This document shows positions 22,548-31,995 of a DNA stretch of 64,000 bases, piece after piece. Within the stretch, counting starts at the first letter, position 1; each line of letters begins with the position of its first letter. The translations under genes were made by a program, and so were the position numbers. This DNA is from Rhizobium viscosum (GTDB taxonomy: Bacteria; Pseudomonadota; Alphaproteobacteria; Rhizobiales; Rhizobiaceae): positions 1,488,001 to 1,552,000 of the forward strand of contig NZ_JADBEC010000001.1 in the NCBI RefSeq assembly GCF_014873945.1, in the 5' to 3' direction. Under the pieces are notes generated by a model. The model did no database searches. It was not told where the DNA came from and saw only the letters and a program-made list of their open reading frames with translations.

Positions 22548-22630
22548 CCTGCTGGACGGGTCAGTTTCGGCGGCGTTGCCGTTGAATGGCATTTTTAGAG
22601 AATAGGGAAATGCCGCAAAGCAGCTAGCGC

Positions 22631-22669
22631 ATGGGCAAGGGACTGACGTCAGTCCCTTGCATCGCCCAT
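22631..22669. repeat. Perfect 26-bp palindrome between convergent trmB and the DUF1150 gene
   Basis: Bases 22635-22660 form an uninterrupted self-complementary arm pair centred on GAC|GTC. The outer ATGGGC (22631-22636) and GCCCAT (22664-22669) extend it with a 3-base bulge. It has no T-tract on either strand, so it may be a bidirectional RNA hairpin that stops or protects 3' ends, or a protein site. Confidence 0.6.
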
Positions 22670-22724
22670 TACGATCTTCGCACATGCACTCGGCGGCCAG
22701 CCGTGCTCGGCGGGCCGGTTTCGA

Positions 22725-22982
22725 TCAATGCAGGCTGACCGTTTTCAGTTCGTCTTCAGCTGCCTTGAAGAAGGTGCTGGAGCGATTGTCCGTCAGCAGG
22801 ATCGGCGTACCATCGGCGCCGAACAGTGCCCAGAGATCAACGCTCGGATCGATATCCGGCGCCTCAGGGAAGCATTTGGCGACCTCTTCATTGCGTATTT
22901 TGCGGATATAGGCGACCTCGCCATTGCCGATGCCGGCAAGTTCGGACTTGGTGAGACGCGACGTAGCTTCTTTCATCAACAT
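22725..22982 (-). CDS. DUF1150 family protein
   Basis: 85 residues with the DUF1150 core (LAGIGNGEVAYIRKI near the N terminus and PDIDPSVDLWALFGADGTPIL). The family is confined largely to alphaproteobacteria and often sits next to small heat-shock genes, as here; function unknown. The ATG at 22982 is preferred over an upstream GTG because GGAGG at 22990-22994 is 7 bp away. Probably cotranscribed with hsp20, 47 bp upstream. Confidence 0.85.
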   Translation of the reverse strand: MLMKEATSRLTKSELAGIGNGEVAYIRKIRNEEVAKCFPEAPDIDPSVDLWALFGADGTPILLTDNRSSTFFKAAEDELKTVSLH

Positions 22983-23029
22983 TCCTGTTCCTCCAAGAGA
23001 AGGGACCAACGGTTCAACAAACCGTTGTG

Positions 23030-23455
23030 CTACTGTGAAACCGAAATGTTAATTTTCTTGACCATGCGCGCCGGTTCCGGGCGAATTAGATCCACCGAGA
23101 GCAGACCGTTCTTGAGGCTTGCGCCTAGGACCTGCATACCATCGGCGAGAACGAAGGTACGCTGGAACTGTCTCGCCGCAATGCCTCGATAGAGATAGTC
23201 GCGCTCACCCTGATCGACTTGCCGGCCACGGATCAGCAGCTGGTTTTCCTCGGTCGAAACGTCAAGCTCTTCCTCGCTGAAACCGGCGACTGCAAGCGTG
23301 ATGCGAAGCCGTTCCGGCGCGTCATGACCTGCGGCGATGCGCTCGATATTATAGGGTGGATAACCATCGCTCGCCTTGGAAATCCGCTCAAGCGTCTTTT
23401 CCATGGCATCGAAGCCCAGAAGCAGCGGGCTGGCGAAAGGGGTGATACGGCTCAT
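23030..23455 (-). CDS. Small heat-shock protein (Hsp20/IbpA-like)
   Basis: 141 residues with an alpha-crystallin domain: YNIERIAAGHDAPERLRITLAVAGFSEEEL is the first part (about 36-65), then QLLIRGRQ, YLYRGIAARQFQRTFVLADG and the domain end ASLKNGLLSVDL. An ATP-independent holdase of class A rhizobial type. Start 23455 gives MSRITPFASPLLLGFD, the usual N terminus; the longer frame would run into the leader. A heat-shock promoter and hairpin leader are visible upstream, and a DUF1150 gene follows. Confidence 0.93.
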   Translation of the reverse strand: MSRITPFASPLLLGFDAMEKTLERISKASDGYPPYNIERIAAGHDAPERLRITLAVAGFSEEELDVSTEENQLLIRGRQVDQGERDYLYRGIAARQFQRTFVLADGMQVLGASLKNGLLSVDLIRPEPARMVKKINISVSQ

Positions 23456-23484
23456 CTTCCAAAGTCCTTGATGCAAGCGACCTC

Positions 23485-23510
23485 TCCGGACCTCATATGG
23501 AGCATCCGGA
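23485..23510 (-). promoter_or_regulatory. Hairpin in the hsp20 leader, possible ROSE-like RNA thermometer
   Basis: On the minus strand TCCGGA (23510-23505) pairs with TCCGGA (23490-23485), with an inner CTC/GAG pairing. A TCGCT pentamer follows at 23480-23476, matching the UYGCU core of ROSE thermometers, about 20 bases before the start codon. Whether it pairs with the weak ribosome site (GGAAG directly before ATG) needs folding; treat as a candidate. Confidence 0.35.
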
Positions 23511-23518
23511 TACCGCTA

Positions 23519-23547
23519 ATATGGGAACGACGATTGCCTGCTGCAAG
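23519..23547 (-). promoter_or_regulatory. Candidate RpoH (sigma-32) promoter of hsp20
   Basis: Minus strand: CTTGCA (-35, 23547-23542), 17-bp spacer, CCATAT (-10, 23524-23519). This fits the heat-shock sigma pattern (CTTG.. / CCnATnT) and would give a leader of roughly 55-60 nt. Confidence 0.5.
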
Positions 23548-23736
23548 GCGCGATCGCCGCCGACCGGGCCTCCCGCATTTTAAGGTAAAGGCTCATAGGA
23601 CCGCTTCCTTGACAAAGGCCGCAACGCCCCGCATCAAAACATGCCCCGGCGCACTGTGTTGATTTGTGACGGGAGCGTGAAGACAATGAAAAGGTGCATG
23701 CTAGAGCGACGCGCACCAGAGGATGGAACTACCCGG

Positions 23737-24681
23737 ATGGCAGAACCGAGAAAAATCATTATCGACACCGACCCCGGCCAGGACGATGCTGCTGCGATCA
23801 TGCTGGCCTTCGGCAGCCCGGACGAGCTTGACGTGTTGGGCATCACCACTGTCGCCGGTAACGTACCGCTGTCTCTGACAAGCCGCAATGCGCGCATCAT
23901 CTGCGAGCTTTGCGAGCGGACCGATATCAAGGTCTTTGCCGGCGCCGACAGGCCGATCGCCCGCAAGCTGGTCACCGCCGAACACGTGCACGGCAAGACA
24001 GGCCTCGATGGCCCAACGCTTCCGGAGCCGACGATGCCGCTGCAGGCGCAGCATTCCGTCGACTTCATCATCGAAACGCTGCGACGCGAGCCGGAAGGCA
24101 CAGTCACGCTCTGCACGCTCGGACCGCTGACGAATATCGGCTTGGCCTTTCAGAAGGCGCCCGATATCGCGTCGCGCATCCGCGAACTTGTCATGATGGG
24201 CGGCGGTTTCTTTGAGGGCGGCAACATCACGCCGGCTGCTGAATTCAACATCTATGTTGATCCGGAAGCCGCCGATATCGTGTTCCGCTCGGGCGTGCCC
24301 ATCGTCATGATGCCGCTCGACGTGACGCATCAGCTTCTGACCCGCAAAGACCGCGTGAAGCGCATGGCCGAAATCGGCACGGCGCCTGCCAAGGCTATGG
24401 TGGAGATGCTGGAATTCTTTGAACGCTTCGACATCGAAAAATACGGCTCGGATGGCGGCCCGCTGCACGACCCGACGACGGTCGCCTATCTGCTGAAACC
24501 CGAACTTTTCAAGGGCCGGGACTGCAATGTCGAGATCGAGGTGAAATCCGAACTGACCGTCGGCATGACCGTCGTCGACTGGTGGCATGTGACCGACCGC
24601 AAGCGTAATGCGAAGGTCATGCGCCATGTGGATGCCGACGGCTTCTTCGATCTCCTGATCGAGCGCTTCGCGCGGATCTGA
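23737..24681 (+). CDS. Inosine-uridine preferring nucleoside hydrolase
   Basis: 314 residues beginning MAEPRKIIIDTDPGQDDAAA, whose DTDPGxDD motif (10-16) binds the catalytic Ca2+. Also GITTVAGNVPL, ELVMMGGGFFEGGN and HDPTTVAYLL, all typical of IUNH. Hydrolyses ribonucleosides to base and ribose; exact substrate unknown. The frame is open from 23641, but the conserved start is 23737. It is convergent with grpE across a shared terminator. Confidence 0.92.
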   Translation: MAEPRKIIIDTDPGQDDAAAIMLAFGSPDELDVLGITTVAGNVPLSLTSRNARIICELCERTDIKVFAGADRPIARKLVTAEHVHGKTGLDGPTLPEPTMPLQAQHSVDFIIETLRREPEGTVTLCTLGPLTNIGLAFQKAPDIASRIRELVMMGGGFFEGGNITPAAEFNIYVDPEAADIVFRSGVPIVMMPLDVTHQLLTRKDRVKRMAEIGTAPAKAMVEMLEFFERFDIEKYGSDGGPLHDPTTVAYLLKPELFKGRDCNVEIEVKSELTVGMTVVDWWHVTDRKRNAKVMRHVDADGFFDLLIERFARI

Positions 24682-24703
24682 TCCGTTACTATCCAACGGA
24701 AAC

Positions 24704-24730
24704 AAAAAGGCCGCTGACGCGGCCTTTTTT
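24704..24730. terminator. Bidirectional terminator between nucleoside hydrolase and grpE
   Basis: AAAAAGGCCGC-TGAC-GCGGCCTTTTTT: a GC stem flanked by an A-run on one side and a T-run on the other, so it can act for both convergent genes. Confidence 0.88.
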
Positions 24731-24752
24731 AATTGTCAGATATCCTGATCTC

Positions 24753-25388
24753 TCAAGCGTCCTTCTCGTCCAGAACCGAGTTGGCTTCTGCTTCCACGAG
24801 TTTCGGACCACCCTTGGCAACGCCGACCATGGCCGGGCGCAATACGCGCTCGCCGATGGAGAAACCGGCCTGCACGACCTGCACGACCGTATTGTTCGGC
24901 ACTTCAGCATTCGGCACTTCGAACATAGCCTGATGGAAGTTCGGGTCGAACTTCTGGCCGACCGGCTCCAGCTTGCGAACGCCGTGACGCTCGAGAGCCG
25001 AGAGCATAGAACGCTCGGTCATCTCGACACCTTCGATCAATGTCGTCAGGCCAGCGTCGGCGGCAGCCCTGGCTTCCGGCGGAATGGCGTCGATCGCACG
25101 GCGCAGATTGTCCGAAACGGCCAGCATGTCGCGGGCGAAGCCTGCGACGGAATAGGACTTGGCGTCCTTGACCTCGCGCTCCGTGCGGCGGCGCAGATTG
25201 TCCATTTCGGCAGCGAGCCGCAGGTAGCGGTCGCGCAATTCGGTATTCTCGGCCTTCAGAAGCTCAAGCGCATCCGGCTCGCCTGCAGCTGCTTCCTTCA
25301 CGGCTTCATTCTCGACGTTTGCGGCGGCGTCGGCTGTGGCTTCCGCCGCAGCCGCGTCAGGTCCGTTCTTCGTCGTTTCATCAGTCAT
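24753..25388 (-). CDS. grpE: Nucleotide exchange factor GrpE
   Basis: 211 residues: an acidic, alanine-rich N-terminal tail, a long coiled coil ([20 protein letters not shown], then [18 protein letters not shown]) and the beta-wing end [17 protein letters not shown]. Exchanges ADP for ATP on DnaK. It lies 111 bp downstream of hrcA on the same strand. Confidence 0.97.
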   Translation of the reverse strand: MTDETTKNGPDAAAAEATADAAANVENEAVKEAAAGEPDALELLKAENTELRDRYLRLAAEMDNLRRRTEREVKDAKSYSVAGFARDMLAVSDNLRRAIDAIPPEARAAADAGLTTLIEGVEMTERSMLSALERHGVRKLEPVGQKFDPNFHQAMFEVPNAEVPNNTVVQVVQAGFSIGERVLRPAMVGVAKGGPKLVEAEANSVLDEKDA

Positions 25389-25499
25389 GACGGTCTCCGG
25401 TTCGTGTATTCTCAGATGCGCCCGATATCGATGTTTGGCCGGAAAAAATCAAGTCTGCGTGACGAAGAAGCTAAAATTCCGCCGGTTTCGCGAAAGGGA

Positions 25500-26588
25500 T
25501 CAGAGAGATCCGCGCGAAAGGCGCGATACGAGTTGGGCTGTATAGTCCACCATCGGCACGATGCGGGAATAATTGAGCCGCGTGGGACCAATCACGCCCA
25601 CCGCGCCAACGATGCGGTCGTCGTCATCGCGATAGGGCGCCACAATAAGCGAGGAGCCAGAAAGCGAGAAGAGCTTGTTCTCAGAGCCGATGAAGATGCG
25701 CACGCCCGGCCCACTTTCGGCAAGGTTCAGGAGCTCGATCAAGCTGTCCTTCTTCTCTAGGTCATCGAAGAGCAGGCGCAGCCGGTCGAGATCTTCCGCG
25801 CCGCCTACGCCTTCCAGCAGGTTTGCGCGGCCGCGGATGATGAGCTGTGCCGGCTTGGTCTCGTCCGAGTTGCCGGCCCACACGGCGACGCCGCGCTCCA
25901 CGAGGTCGCGCGACAGCGCGTCGAGCTCATGGCGAACCTCATCTTTCAACCGGCTCAATTGCAAGCGCAATTCCGGCAGCGTTTGCCCGGTCATGTGCGC
26001 GTTGAGGAAATTGGCGGCTTCGGTGAGTTGCGACGAAGTGACACCTGCGGGCAGTTCTATAATGCGATTTTCCACTTGGTCGTGATCGCCGACGAGCACG
26101 GCCAGTGCCTTGGTAGGCTCCAGGCGGATGAACTCGACATGTTTGAGAACCGGGTCGCTCTTGGAGGTGATGACGAGGCCGGCGCCGCGCGAAATGCCCG
26201 AGAGCATACGGCTCGCCTCGTTCATCATCGATTCCACCGGATTGTCGCGGCTTTCAGAACGCACCTGGCGGTCGATGCTCGCGCGTTCTTCTGCCGAGAG
26301 GTCACCGACCTGCATGAAGGCATCGACGAAGAAGCGTAGCCCGATCTGGGTCGGCAGGCGTCCGGCGCTGACATGCGGCGAATAGATGAGACCGAGCTCT
26401 TCCAGATCGCTCATGACATTGCGAACGGAGGCAGGCGACAGAGACATCGGCAGAAGACGCGAGAGATTGCGGGAGCCGAGCGGCTCACCGTGCTCCAGAT
26501 AGCCTTCGACGATGCGCCGGAAGATTTCCTTCGATCGTTCATCCAGCGCAGCCACGGCATCCGAAATTGATGTCGACCTGTAGCTCAT
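25500..26588 (-). CDS. hrcA: Heat-inducible transcription repressor HrcA
   Basis: 362 residues: N-terminal winged helix ([20 protein letters not shown], then [20 protein letters not shown]) followed by GAF-like and inserted dimerisation domains ending [20 protein letters not shown]. It represses groESL via CIRCE in alphaproteobacteria. The frame is open upstream to 26735, but [19 protein letters not shown] at 26588 is the family start. No CIRCE sequence is visible at this locus. It is divergent from rph. Confidence 0.95.
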   Translation of the reverse strand: MSYRSTSISDAVAALDERSKEIFRRIVEGYLEHGEPLGSRNLSRLLPMSLSPASVRNVMSDLEELGLIYSPHVSAGRLPTQIGLRFFVDAFMQVGDLSAEERASIDRQVRSESRDNPVESMMNEASRMLSGISRGAGLVITSKSDPVLKHVEFIRLEPTKALAVLVGDHDQVENRIIELPAGVTSSQLTEAANFLNAHMTGQTLPELRLQLSRLKDEVRHELDALSRDLVERGVAVWAGNSDETKPAQLIIRGRANLLEGVGGAEDLDRLRLLFDDLEKKDSLIELLNLAESGPGVRIFIGSENKLFSLSGSSLIVAPYRDDDDRIVGAVGVIGPTRLNYSRIVPMVDYTAQLVSRLSRGSL

Positions 26589-26623
26589 GAACTTTTCGCA
26601 CCCGCACTGAATGATATCAGGCA

Positions 26624-26651
26624 AATATAGCCAATCTGCCCCCCGTGGCAA
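26624..26651 (-). promoter_or_regulatory. Putative housekeeping promoter of hrcA
   Basis: Minus strand: TTGCCA (26651-26646) and CTATAT (26630-26625), or TATATT one base on, with 15-16 bp between. Predicted start of transcription is about 30 bp before the hrcA ATG. Confidence 0.5.
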
Positions 26652-26765
26652 AAGGGAATTTGCAAATGCACGCAGCCAATCGTAGAAGCGGGCGACGATA
26701 CAATGCATGCAAAGACATTGCCTGAAAGCGCTCACGTTTTCGGCATCATGTTTCAGGAGAAGAGA

Positions 26766-27482
26766 ATGCGGCCTTCAGGCAGAAAAACAGACCAGATGCG
26801 CAAGGTCTCCTTCGAGCGCAATTTTTCCAAGCATGCGGAAGGTTCCTGCCTCGTGAAGTTCGGCGATACGCACGTGCTCTGCACGGCAAGCCTCGAAGAC
26901 AAGACGCCGCCATGGCTGCGCAATACCGGCAAGGGCTGGGTTACCGCCGAATACGGCATGCTGCCGCGTGCGACGGGCGAGCGCATGAAGCGTGAAGCCG
27001 CAGCCGGCAAGCAGGGCGGCCGCACGCAGGAAATCCAGCGCCTCATCGGCCGCTCGCTGCGCGCCGTCGTCGATCTGACCGCGCTTGGCGAACGCCAGAT
27101 CACGCTCGACTGCGATGTCATCCAGGCGGATGGCGGCACGCGCACGGCCTCGATCACCGGCGGCTGGATTGCGCTTTACGATTGCCTACGCTGGATGGAA
27201 ACCCGCAACATGATCAAAGCCGATCGTGTGCTGAAGGACCATGTCGCAGCAATCTCCTGCGGCATCTTCGCCAACCAACCGGTGATCGACCTCGATTACC
27301 TCGAAGATTCCTCGGCCGAGACCGATGCCAATTTCGTCATGACGGGCGCCGGCGGCATCGTAGAGATCCAGGGCACTGCAGAAGGCACGCCTTTCACCGA
27401 GGAAGAATTCTCTTCGCTGATGGGCCTTGCCAAAGCAGGGATTACCGAACTGGTGGACCTGCAGAAGCAGGCGATCGCCTGA
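26766..27482 (+). CDS. rph: Ribonuclease PH
   Basis: Phosphorolytic 3'-exonuclease for tRNA 3' trimming. 238 residues: [34 protein letters not shown], the RNA-binding [18 protein letters not shown], and [17 protein letters not shown] near the active site. Start 26766 has GGAGA at 26756-26760; the frame is open to 26703 but would invade the hrcA promoter region. First gene of rph-VOC-rdgB-hemW. Confidence 0.97.
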   Translation: MRPSGRKTDQMRKVSFERNFSKHAEGSCLVKFGDTHVLCTASLEDKTPPWLRNTGKGWVTAEYGMLPRATGERMKREAAAGKQGGRTQEIQRLIGRSLRAVVDLTALGERQITLDCDVIQADGGTRTASITGGWIALYDCLRWMETRNMIKADRVLKDHVAAISCGIFANQPVIDLDYLEDSSAETDANFVMTGAGGIVEIQGTAEGTPFTEEEFSSLMGLAKAGITELVDLQKQAIA

Positions 27483-27556
27483 GGCTTCCATCCAAGCCTC
27501 GTTAGTGAATTTCCTCGTCCCTGCTTCCGGGGGCAAGGCCGGACAAGGGGCGGGCA

Positions 27557-27973
27557 ATGGCGCAACCCATCGAAGGCATTCTTGAAACTGCACTCTACGC
27601 AACCGATCTCGATGCGGCAGAAGGCTTCTACGGGAGTGTGCTGGGCCTTGAGAAGATCGCACGTTCGGGCAACCGCCATGTATTCTTCCGCTGCGGACCG
27701 GGCGTGCTCCTGATCTTCAACCCGGAGGAAACGGTGAAGCCGCCGGCGCCTGACAGCCTGCAGGTTCCGCCACACGGCACCATCGGAAAAGGCCATGCCT
27801 GCTTCAGGGTTTCGGGAGATAATCTTGATGCGATGGCGGAGAAGCTGAAAGCTGCCGGCATCGGCATCGAATCCGAGGTTCACTGGCCGCAAGGCGGCCG
27901 ATCGATTTATTTCCGCGATCCCTCGGGCAATAGCCTGGAATGCGCGGAGGCAAAAATCTGGGGCATGGGATAA
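27557..27973 (+). CDS. VOC family (glyoxalase-like) protein
   Basis: 138 residues: ILETALYATDLDAAEGFYGS at the N terminus, GHACFRVSGDNLDAMAEKL in the middle and SIYFRDPSGNSLECAE at the end, the paired VOC modules with His and Glu metal ligands. Substrate unknown. It lies between rph and rdgB with 9 bp to rdgB, so probably in the same transcript. Confidence 0.86.
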   Translation: MAQPIEGILETALYATDLDAAEGFYGSVLGLEKIARSGNRHVFFRCGPGVLLIFNPEETVKPPAPDSLQVPPHGTIGKGHACFRVSGDNLDAMAEKLKAAGIGIESEVHWPQGGRSIYFRDPSGNSLECAEAKIWGMG

Positions 27974-27982
27974 GGATATTTT

Positions 27983-28627
27983 ATGCGTAAGCTTGAAACC
28001 AAGACTATTGTCGTCGCCAGCCATAATCAGGGCAAGATCCGCGAAATCCAGGATCTGATCGGGCCGCTCGGCTTCACCGCCAAATCGGCTGCCGAGCTCA
28101 ATTTCATCGAGCCCAAGGAAACCGGCACGACCTTCGAGGAAAATGCCACGATCAAGGCGCTCGCCTCGGCTCAAGCCTCCGGCATGCCGGCACTATCAGA
28201 CGATTCCGGTCTCGTCGTCGATGCGCTTGGCGGTGATCCCGGCGTCTATACCGCCGACTGGGCAGAGACCAGCAACGGCACCCGCGATTTCAACATGGCC
28301 ATGGAAAAGGTCGAGAAGGCACTGGAAAAGGCCGGCGCCACGAAGCCCGAGCAGCGCACCGCGCGTTTCGTCAGCGTGCTTTGCCTTGCCTGGCCGGATG
28401 GCCACACCGAGCTTTTCCGCGGCGAGGTGGAAGGCACGGTCGCTTGGCCGCCACGCGGAATGCAGGGTTTCGGCTATGATCCGGTCTTCCAGCCGGAAGG
28501 TTATGATGTGACCTTCGGCGAGATGAGCGCGGAAGAAAAGCACGGCTGGAACATCGGCAAGCCGCAGGCGCTGTCGCATCGCGCCCGCGCCTTTAAGCTC
28601 TTTGTCGAAACCTGCCTGGAAGCATAA
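27983..28627 (+). CDS. rdgB: dITP/XTP pyrophosphatase (RdgB/HAM1)
   Basis: Hydrolyses non-canonical purine triphosphates (dITP, XTP) to keep them out of DNA. 214 residues: [14 protein letters not shown] (substrate loop), [33 protein letters not shown] and the terminal SHRARAF. AAGGA stands before the ATG. Only 9 bp separate it from hemW. Confidence 0.96.
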   Translation: MRKLETKTIVVASHNQGKIREIQDLIGPLGFTAKSAAELNFIEPKETGTTFEENATIKALASAQASGMPALSDDSGLVVDALGGDPGVYTADWAETSNGTRDFNMAMEKVEKALEKAGATKPEQRTARFVSVLCLAWPDGHTELFRGEVEGTVAWPPRGMQGFGYDPVFQPEGYDVTFGEMSAEEKHGWNIGKPQALSHRARAFKLFVETCLEA

Positions 28628-28636
28628 GGCCAAGCT

Positions 28637-29839
28637 TTGAACATGATCGAACCGCCTGCGCTGATGCGCGATGCAAAACTTCTTCCCGATACCGGCGAGC
28701 CCGGTTTCGGGATCTATGTGCATTGGCCTTTCTGCGCGGCGAAGTGTCCCTATTGCGATTTCAACAGCCATGTTCGCCATCAATCGGTTGATCAGGAGCG
28801 CTATGTCGCGGCTTTCCTGAAGGAGATCGCCAATGCCCGCCAGATAAGCGGACCGAAGACGGTGACCAGCATCTTCCTCGGTGGCGGCACGCCGTCGCTG
28901 ATGAAGCCGGAAACCGTCGACGCGATCATGAACGGCATTTCGCGGCACTGGCATGTGCCCGACGGTATCGAGATCACGATGGAGGCCAATCCCTCCAGTG
29001 TAGAAGCGGAACGCTTCCGCGGCTATCGCGCCGCCGGTGTCAACCGCGTCTCGCTCGGCGTGCAGGCGCTGAACGATCGCGATCTCAAATTCCTCGGGCG
29101 ACTGCATGACGTTGCCGACGCGCTGAAGGCGATCAGGCTGGCGCGCGACATCTTCCCGCGCATGTCCTTCGATCTAATCTACGCCAGGCCGAACCAGACG
29201 GTGGAGGAATGGGAGAGTGAACTGAAGGAGGCGATCTCCTACGCAGTCGATCACCTTTCTCTCTATCAGCTCACCATCGAGGAAGGCACACCCTTCTACG
29301 GCCTCCACAAGGCCGGAAAGCTTGTTGTGCCCGATGGGGACCAGTCCGCCGCACTCTATGAGGCCACGCAGGAGATCACCGAGCGTGAAGGATTGCCGGC
29401 CTATGAGGTATCCAACCATGCCCGGCCCGGCGCGGAGAGCCGCCACAACCTCACCTACTGGCGCTATGGCGATTATGCCGGCATCGGCCCCGGCGCGCAT
29501 GGCCGCCTGACGCGCGGGCCGGAAAAGATCGCAACCGCTACGGAGCGCAAGCCGGAAGCCTGGCTGGACCTCGTTGAACGCGACGGGCACGGTATCATCG
29601 AGCAAGAGCGCCTTGGTTTCGATGAGCAGGCCGATGAATTGCTGCTGATGGGACTGCGCCTGAAGGAAGGCGTCGATCTTGCCCGCTGGCAGCAGCTTTC
29701 CGGCCGCGATCCCGATCCGAAGCGCGAAGAATTTTTACTGGAACACGGCTTTATCGAGCGGATCGGCAATTCCCGCCTGCGCTGTACGCCGGCGGGCATG
29801 CTGATCCTTGATTCCGTCGTCGCGGACCTCGCCTGCTAG
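28637..29839 (+). CDS. hemW: Radical SAM protein HemW (heme chaperone, formerly HemN-like)
   Basis: 400 residues with the radical-SAM cluster CAAKCPYCDF, FLGGGTPSLM, and a HemN C-terminal domain. It lacks the N-terminal extension of true oxygen-independent coproporphyrinogen oxidase HemN, so the heme-transfer role of HemW is more likely. Translation may begin at TTG 28637 or ATG 28643, two codons apart. Its TAG stop (29837-29839) merges with the interspersed repeat. Confidence 0.93.
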   Translation: MNMIEPPALMRDAKLLPDTGEPGFGIYVHWPFCAAKCPYCDFNSHVRHQSVDQERYVAAFLKEIANARQISGPKTVTSIFLGGGTPSLMKPETVDAIMNGISRHWHVPDGIEITMEANPSSVEAERFRGYRAAGVNRVSLGVQALNDRDLKFLGRLHDVADALKAIRLARDIFPRMSFDLIYARPNQTVEEWESELKEAISYAVDHLSLYQLTIEEGTPFYGLHKAGKLVVPDGDQSAALYEATQEITEREGLPAYEVSNHARPGAESRHNLTYWRYGDYAGIGPGAHGRLTRGPEKIATATERKPEAWLDLVERDGHGIIEQERLGFDEQADELLLMGLRLKEGVDLARWQQLSGRDPDPKREEFLLEHGFIERIGNSRLRCTPAGMLILDSVVADLAC

Positions 29840-29937
29840 AGCATTCCCGTTATTCTTCGAAACAGGGACTGCTCTATCTCTTTGTTTTCACGTAATTCCG
29901 GGCGCAAGCCGCTGCACATTTTGCTGGAATTGCTCTA
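29838..29937. repeat. Rhizobial interspersed palindromic repeat, copy 2
   Basis: About 100 bp made of two hairpins: AGAGCA...TGCTCT on the left, and AATTCCGGGCG...CTGGAATT on the right, matching copies at 7938 and 31889. It begins within the hemW stop codon and ends a few bases before the stop of the convergent DMT gene. Confidence 0.8.
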
Positions 29938-29944
29938 AGCTACG

Positions 29945-30865
29945 TCAAGCAGCGCGCCTCTTTCTGAAATTGACGAGCCTTCCATCGATCGCCGCAAGGC
30001 CGACCGCGATCAAAGCCATGCCGATCAGATGCTTGAGCTGCAGCTGCTCACCGAGTACTGCCGCGCCAAGCAGGATCGCGCTGACGGGGATCAGAAAGGT
30101 CACAAGCATCAGATTCGTAGCGCCCGCCGTTGCCAGGATGCGGAAGAAGAGCACATAGGCCACGGCCGTCGAGAGAATCGCAAGAGCCGATAGCGCCAGC
30201 CAGATCTCGGCGGAGGGCATGGCGAGCGTCCAGGGCTGGTCAACAATCAGCGCGATCGGCAGCATCAGGACGGTCGAAGCAGTCACCTGCCCGGCGGCCG
30301 GAATGAGTGGCGCAAGGCCCATCCGGCGGAACCGCCGTCCCCAGATGCCGGCCAGCGAATAGGAGAATGCCGCGCCGAGAACCGCGAGTTGGGCAAGCAC
30401 GTTCGAGCCGAGATCCTTCAAGGCGTCAAAACCGATCATGTAGGCCACACCGGCAAAACCGACGATCACGCCGAACAGACGGTTTGCCGTCAGCTTTTCA
30501 TCCGCCGTCAGCACATGGGCAACGACCACGGCAAAGAGCGGTGTCGTGGCGTTGAGGATCGAGGCGAGGCCGCTCGCAATATGTGTCTGACCCCAGACGA
30601 TCAGGCAGAAAGGGATCATATTGTTCATGAGTCCCATGCCGAAGAACGCGATCCAGCTCTGCCTGTCTCGCGGCATGGTGTGGCCCATCGCTCGGACGAT
30701 CAGATTGAGTGCGATGGCGGCAAGCAGAACGCGTCCAGTCACGATGGTGAACGGCGGCAGTGCCTTTACGAGTATGCCGTTGAAGAAGAAGGAGCCGCCC
30801 CAGAGAAGCGACAACACGATCAGCATGGCCCATTCTACGGCTCCCATGGACTTCTGAATGGACAT
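29945..30865 (-). CDS. DMT-family transporter (EamA domains)
   Basis: 306 residues with about ten membrane segments in two EamA repeats (for example WAMLIVLSLLWGGSFFFNGI at the start, and FLIPVSAILLGAAVLGEQL near the end). Likely an exporter of a small metabolite or amino acid. ATG 30865 is chosen over 30880 because AAGGAG lies 7-8 bp upstream of it. It is divergent from the LysR gene at 31007, which probably controls it. Confidence 0.88.
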   Translation of the reverse strand: MSIQKSMGAVEWAMLIVLSLLWGGSFFFNGILVKALPPFTIVTGRVLLAAIALNLIVRAMGHTMPRDRQSWIAFFGMGLMNNMIPFCLIVWGQTHIASGLASILNATTPLFAVVVAHVLTADEKLTANRLFGVIVGFAGVAYMIGFDALKDLGSNVLAQLAVLGAAFSYSLAGIWGRRFRRMGLAPLIPAAGQVTASTVLMLPIALIVDQPWTLAMPSAEIWLALSALAILSTAVAYVLFFRILATAGATNLMLVTFLIPVSAILLGAAVLGEQLQLKHLIGMALIAVGLAAIDGRLVNFRKRRAA

Positions 30866-31006
30866 GACAATCTCCTTCATCGAGTTCTACTAAAACGTTC
30901 TTTCCAGCTCACCTGCGTGGATTTGCCAGACCTATCGGTTTTTATTAGTATTTCCTGCACCTGACAAACGAGCATTTCTTCTCGTACGATTGAGCTGAGC
31001 TAAAGC

Positions 31007-31891
31007 ATGATCGATCCCCTGCCTTCACTATCGGCCTTGCGCGCCTTTGAGGCGACGGCACGTCATCTGAGCATGACACAGGCGGCGCAGGAGCTACACG
31101 TCACGCCAGGCGCCATCAGCCTGCAGATCCGCGATCTCGAAGCCTCGCTCGGCGTGTCACTGTTCGAGCGGCGAACCCGGCAGATTCTGCTGACGGCGGA
31201 AGGCCGGGACTATTTCGCGGCACTGCGCACCGCCTTCCAGCTCGTGCGCGAGGCGACTGCATCGCTGACCGCACGGCGGCGCGGCAATGCGCTGGCACTG
31301 ACCTGTACCGCAGGTTTTGCAACGCACTGGCTGCTGCCGCGGCTTCAGCGCTTCGAGGACACGCATCCTGATATCGATGTTCGCATCAGTGCTTCCCATC
31401 GCATGTTCGATTTCGAGCGCGACGGGATCGATCTCGCCATCCGCCATGGGCTTGGCGGTTATGAGGGACTAATCAGCGAGCGGCTGGTAGATGACGAGCT
31501 GGTGCCGGTCTGCTCGCCGGCGATTGCGGCAACCCTCGGCGACGATCCTTCACCCGATCTGCTCGCAGGGTATCAGCTCATCCACGACGTCTATCGCCGG
31601 GACTGGCAGCTCTGGCTGGCCGCGGCGGGCGCTACCAAGGTGGATGCCTCCCGTGGCCCGATCTTCAGTGATGGCAACGGCGCCTTCGAGGCGATGAAAT
31701 CAGGTTTCGGCGTGGCGCTGATGCGCCGCTCCTTCATCGAAAAGGAACTTGCCGAAGGAAGACTCGTCGCGCCGTTTCCACTGGGACTGACAAGCAAGCT
31801 TGCCTACCATCTGGTCTATCCGGGCACAGCGCTGGAACGGCCGGCGGTCGCGGCCTTCCGGCGCTGGCTGCTTTCGGAGGCAAAAACCTAG
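31007..31891 (+). CDS. LysR-family regulator, GcvA-like
   Basis: 294 residues: N-terminal winged helix LPSLSALRAFEATARHLSMT, then QAAQELHVTPGAISLQIRDL, and a periplasmic-binding-type effector domain. The opening resembles the GcvA/AmpR subgroup. It shares a 141-bp intergenic region with the divergent DMT transporter, the usual layout for a LysR regulator and its target. The TAG stop lies at the edge of a repeat. Confidence 0.9.
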   Translation: MIDPLPSLSALRAFEATARHLSMTQAAQELHVTPGAISLQIRDLEASLGVSLFERRTRQILLTAEGRDYFAALRTAFQLVREATASLTARRRGNALALTCTAGFATHWLLPRLQRFEDTHPDIDVRISASHRMFDFERDGIDLAIRHGLGGYEGLISERLVDDELVPVCSPAIAATLGDDPSPDLLAGYQLIHDVYRRDWQLWLAAAGATKVDASRGPIFSDGNGAFEAMKSGFGVALMRRSFIEKELAEGRLVAPFPLGLTSKLAYHLVYPGTALERPAVAAFRRWLLSEAKT

Positions 31892-31995
31892 AGCATTTCC
31901 GGCGAAAACAGATTCGCCTTCAATGCTCTAGCCTATTATTTTCTCTGCAATTCCGGACGCAAAACCGGTTCCCACTTTTGCTGGAATTGCTCTAG
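31889..31995. repeat. Rhizobial interspersed palindromic repeat, copy 3
   Basis: About 107 bp: the left hairpin AGAGCATT...AATGCTCT and the right hairpin GCAATTCC...GGAATTGC. It supplies both the TAG of the LysR gene (31889-31891) and, read on the minus strand, the TAG of the saccharopine dehydrogenase-like gene (31994-31992). Confidence 0.82.

Noticed and set aside
26589..26765. CIRCE element at hrcA
   Set aside because: No TTAGCACTC-N9-GAGTGCTAA or near match found on either strand of the hrcA/rph intergenic region.
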